This document shows, one piece after another, positions 6,102 to 6,658 of a stretch of DNA of 6,658 nucleotides. This DNA is from Saprospiraceae bacterium (GTDB lineage: Bacteria; Bacteroidota; Bacteroidia; Chitinophagales; Saprospiraceae). How positions within the stretch are numbered: the stretch's first letter is position 1; every line of letters begins with the position of its first letter. The stretch is taken from assembly GCA_013002625.1 (NCBI GenBank), contig JABDJE010000088.1, forward strand, positions 1-6,658, written 5' to 3'. The translations under genes and the position numbers were made by a program. Under the pieces are notes generated by a model. It was not told the DNA's origin and did not search any database. It was given only the letters and a program-made list of their open reading frames with translations.

Positions 6102-6658
6102 TTAGTCTATCATCTTCAACGCCCTACCCGGCGTATATGGCGCGTCTGCATCTTCCAGTTTCTGCTCCAACGCTTCCAAATCCTCTGTTGCCAGTTTGCG
6201 AATAATATCCAAAATAGGTTCAAACTCTTCCTTAGCAATTGCCAGACTCATCTTGTGTGTGCCTGTAGGTGATGACGTAGAATATTTTTGCTCATAGTTA
6301 ATCCAACCTAATCTACCCGCTGGAGATGGTGGCTGATCAATATCCAACCTCGTTTTCATATTATCACCATTCAATGCTCTGCTTACATCATCCATGGCCG
6401 CATCAAGGGCATAGTAATCTGCCATTAAACCATCCACTGGTTCCTCTACTCTGTTGATGGCCTCCTTAATGTGACGCATGCGATTACGCATTTCTCGCAT
6501 CAACTGTTGCGTTCCCTGAACCCTTCGAGAGAACTCAGCCACTTCACGCTGGAATTCAACCTTAGCTTCTCTGTCTTCAGCTGGTAATACTGTATTGTTC
6601 AATGCTTTCACTTCGAACGTAACCGGTCCTGTCAAATCACTTGTCTCTCCATTATAGG
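6102..6658 (-). CDS. C-terminal part of a VPS10/BNR-repeat 'glycosyl hydrolase'-type protein, 5' end outside window
   Basis: The stop TAA is at 6104-6102 and the frame stays open through the right edge, giving 184 complete codons. The TTG at 6635 lies inside the frame (GETSDL before it, TGPVTFEVKAL after), so it is an internal leucine and not a start. The segment matches my memory of the C-terminus of large (about 1,000-residue) Bacteroidota proteins with sortilin/VPS10-like BNR beta-propellers: GPVTFEVKALNNTVLPA, a coiled-coil-like helical stretch (QREVAEFSRRVQGTQQLM and onward), a conserved LDIDQPPSPAGRLGW block, and the ending APYTPGRALK. These proteins are usually exported and often annotated as glycosyl hydrolases, but their activity is poorly defined, and the propeller itself is not in view. 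An intrinsic terminator follows the stop. The gene is probably unrelated in function to the sigma operon downstream. Confidence 0.82.
   Translation of the reverse strand, partial: YNGETSDLTGPVTFEVKALNNTVLPAEDREAKVEFQREVAEFSRRVQGTQQLMREMRNRMRHIKEAINRVEEPVDGLMADYYALDAAMDDVSRALNGDNMKTRLDIDQPPSPAGRLGWINYEQKYSTSSPTGTHKMSLAIAKEEFEPILDIIRKLATEDLEALEQKLEDADAPYTPGRALKMID

Noticed and set aside
6023..6205. 60-codon open frame on the plus strand
   Set aside because: It runs through the terminator hairpin and into the well-supported VPS10/BNR-type gene on the other strand; its translation looks like non-coding sequence.
6102..6635. Reading the right-hand gene as a complete 177-residue protein starting at the TTG at 6635
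   Set aside because: The frame stays open upstream to the edge with sensible sequence (YNGETSDL), and the segment matches the C-terminus of a much larger protein.
1..6658. CRISPR array, tRNA, rRNA or insertion sequence accompanying the CHAT gene
   Set aside because: I looked for spaced direct repeats, tRNA cloverleaf segments and transposase motifs and saw none; the only tandem repeats are the short heptamers near 6000 and 6090.

Overview
The window looks like chromosomal DNA from a member of the Bacteroidota, most likely a Saprospiria-type bacterium. The reasons are lipoprotein-rich AT-biased genes, an ECF sigma factor followed directly by a membrane anti-sigma-like TPR protein, a TPR-CHAT protein with an envelope signal, the C-terminus of a large VPS10/BNR-repeat 'glycosyl hydrolase'-type protein, and a lack of clear Shine-Dalgarno sites. 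The lineage is an inference from gene content; no marker gene is present.

Layout from left to right. (1) 1-1950, minus strand: a TPR-CHAT protein, probably a lipoprotein. It is cut by the left edge just after the start of its CHAT domain, so its catalytic residues are outside the window. It has no ATG near its 5' end; a TTG at 1950 gives a good signal sequence. (2) 1951-2005: a 55-base divergent promoter region. (3) 2006-2671 and 2681-4774, plus strand: two lipoprotein genes in a tight operon. The first is unrecognised. The second carries an HExxH motif followed by a Met-turn-like CIMN, in a metzincin-like arrangement whose third zinc ligand is not where it should be. (4) 4771-5385 and 5386-5937, minus strand: an anti-sigma-like membrane protein with a TPR-type tail, and the ECF sigma factor upstream of it. 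The two abut with no gap and share one reading frame, separated only by a TAA. (5) 5938-6101: an intergenic region with a strong minus-strand intrinsic terminator flanked by oppositely oriented 7-base repeats. (6) 6102-6658, minus strand: the C-terminal part of a VPS10/BNR-type protein, cut by the right edge.

Base composition divides the window. By hand count, GC is about 39% over 1-720 (the CHAT half of the TPR-CHAT gene) and about 28% over 721-1920 (its signal and TPR half). It is roughly a third in the first lipoprotein gene, about 27% in sampled lines of the second, and then jumps to nearly 50% in the anti-sigma-like gene at 4774. This suggests that the sensor half of the CHAT gene and the divergent lipoprotein pair are a foreign or fast-replaced cassette set in an older sigma / anti-sigma / CHAT locus.

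Working model (inference): the sigma factor is held by the membrane anti-sigma, whose TPR tail lies in the periplasm. A periplasmic or membrane-anchored TPR-CHAT protease and a metzincin-like lipoprotein are nearby and could act on the same side of the membrane. This is reminiscent of type III-E CRISPR systems, where a TPR-CHAT protease (Csx29) cleaves Csx30 to free an ECF sigma factor, but no CRISPR parts are present here.
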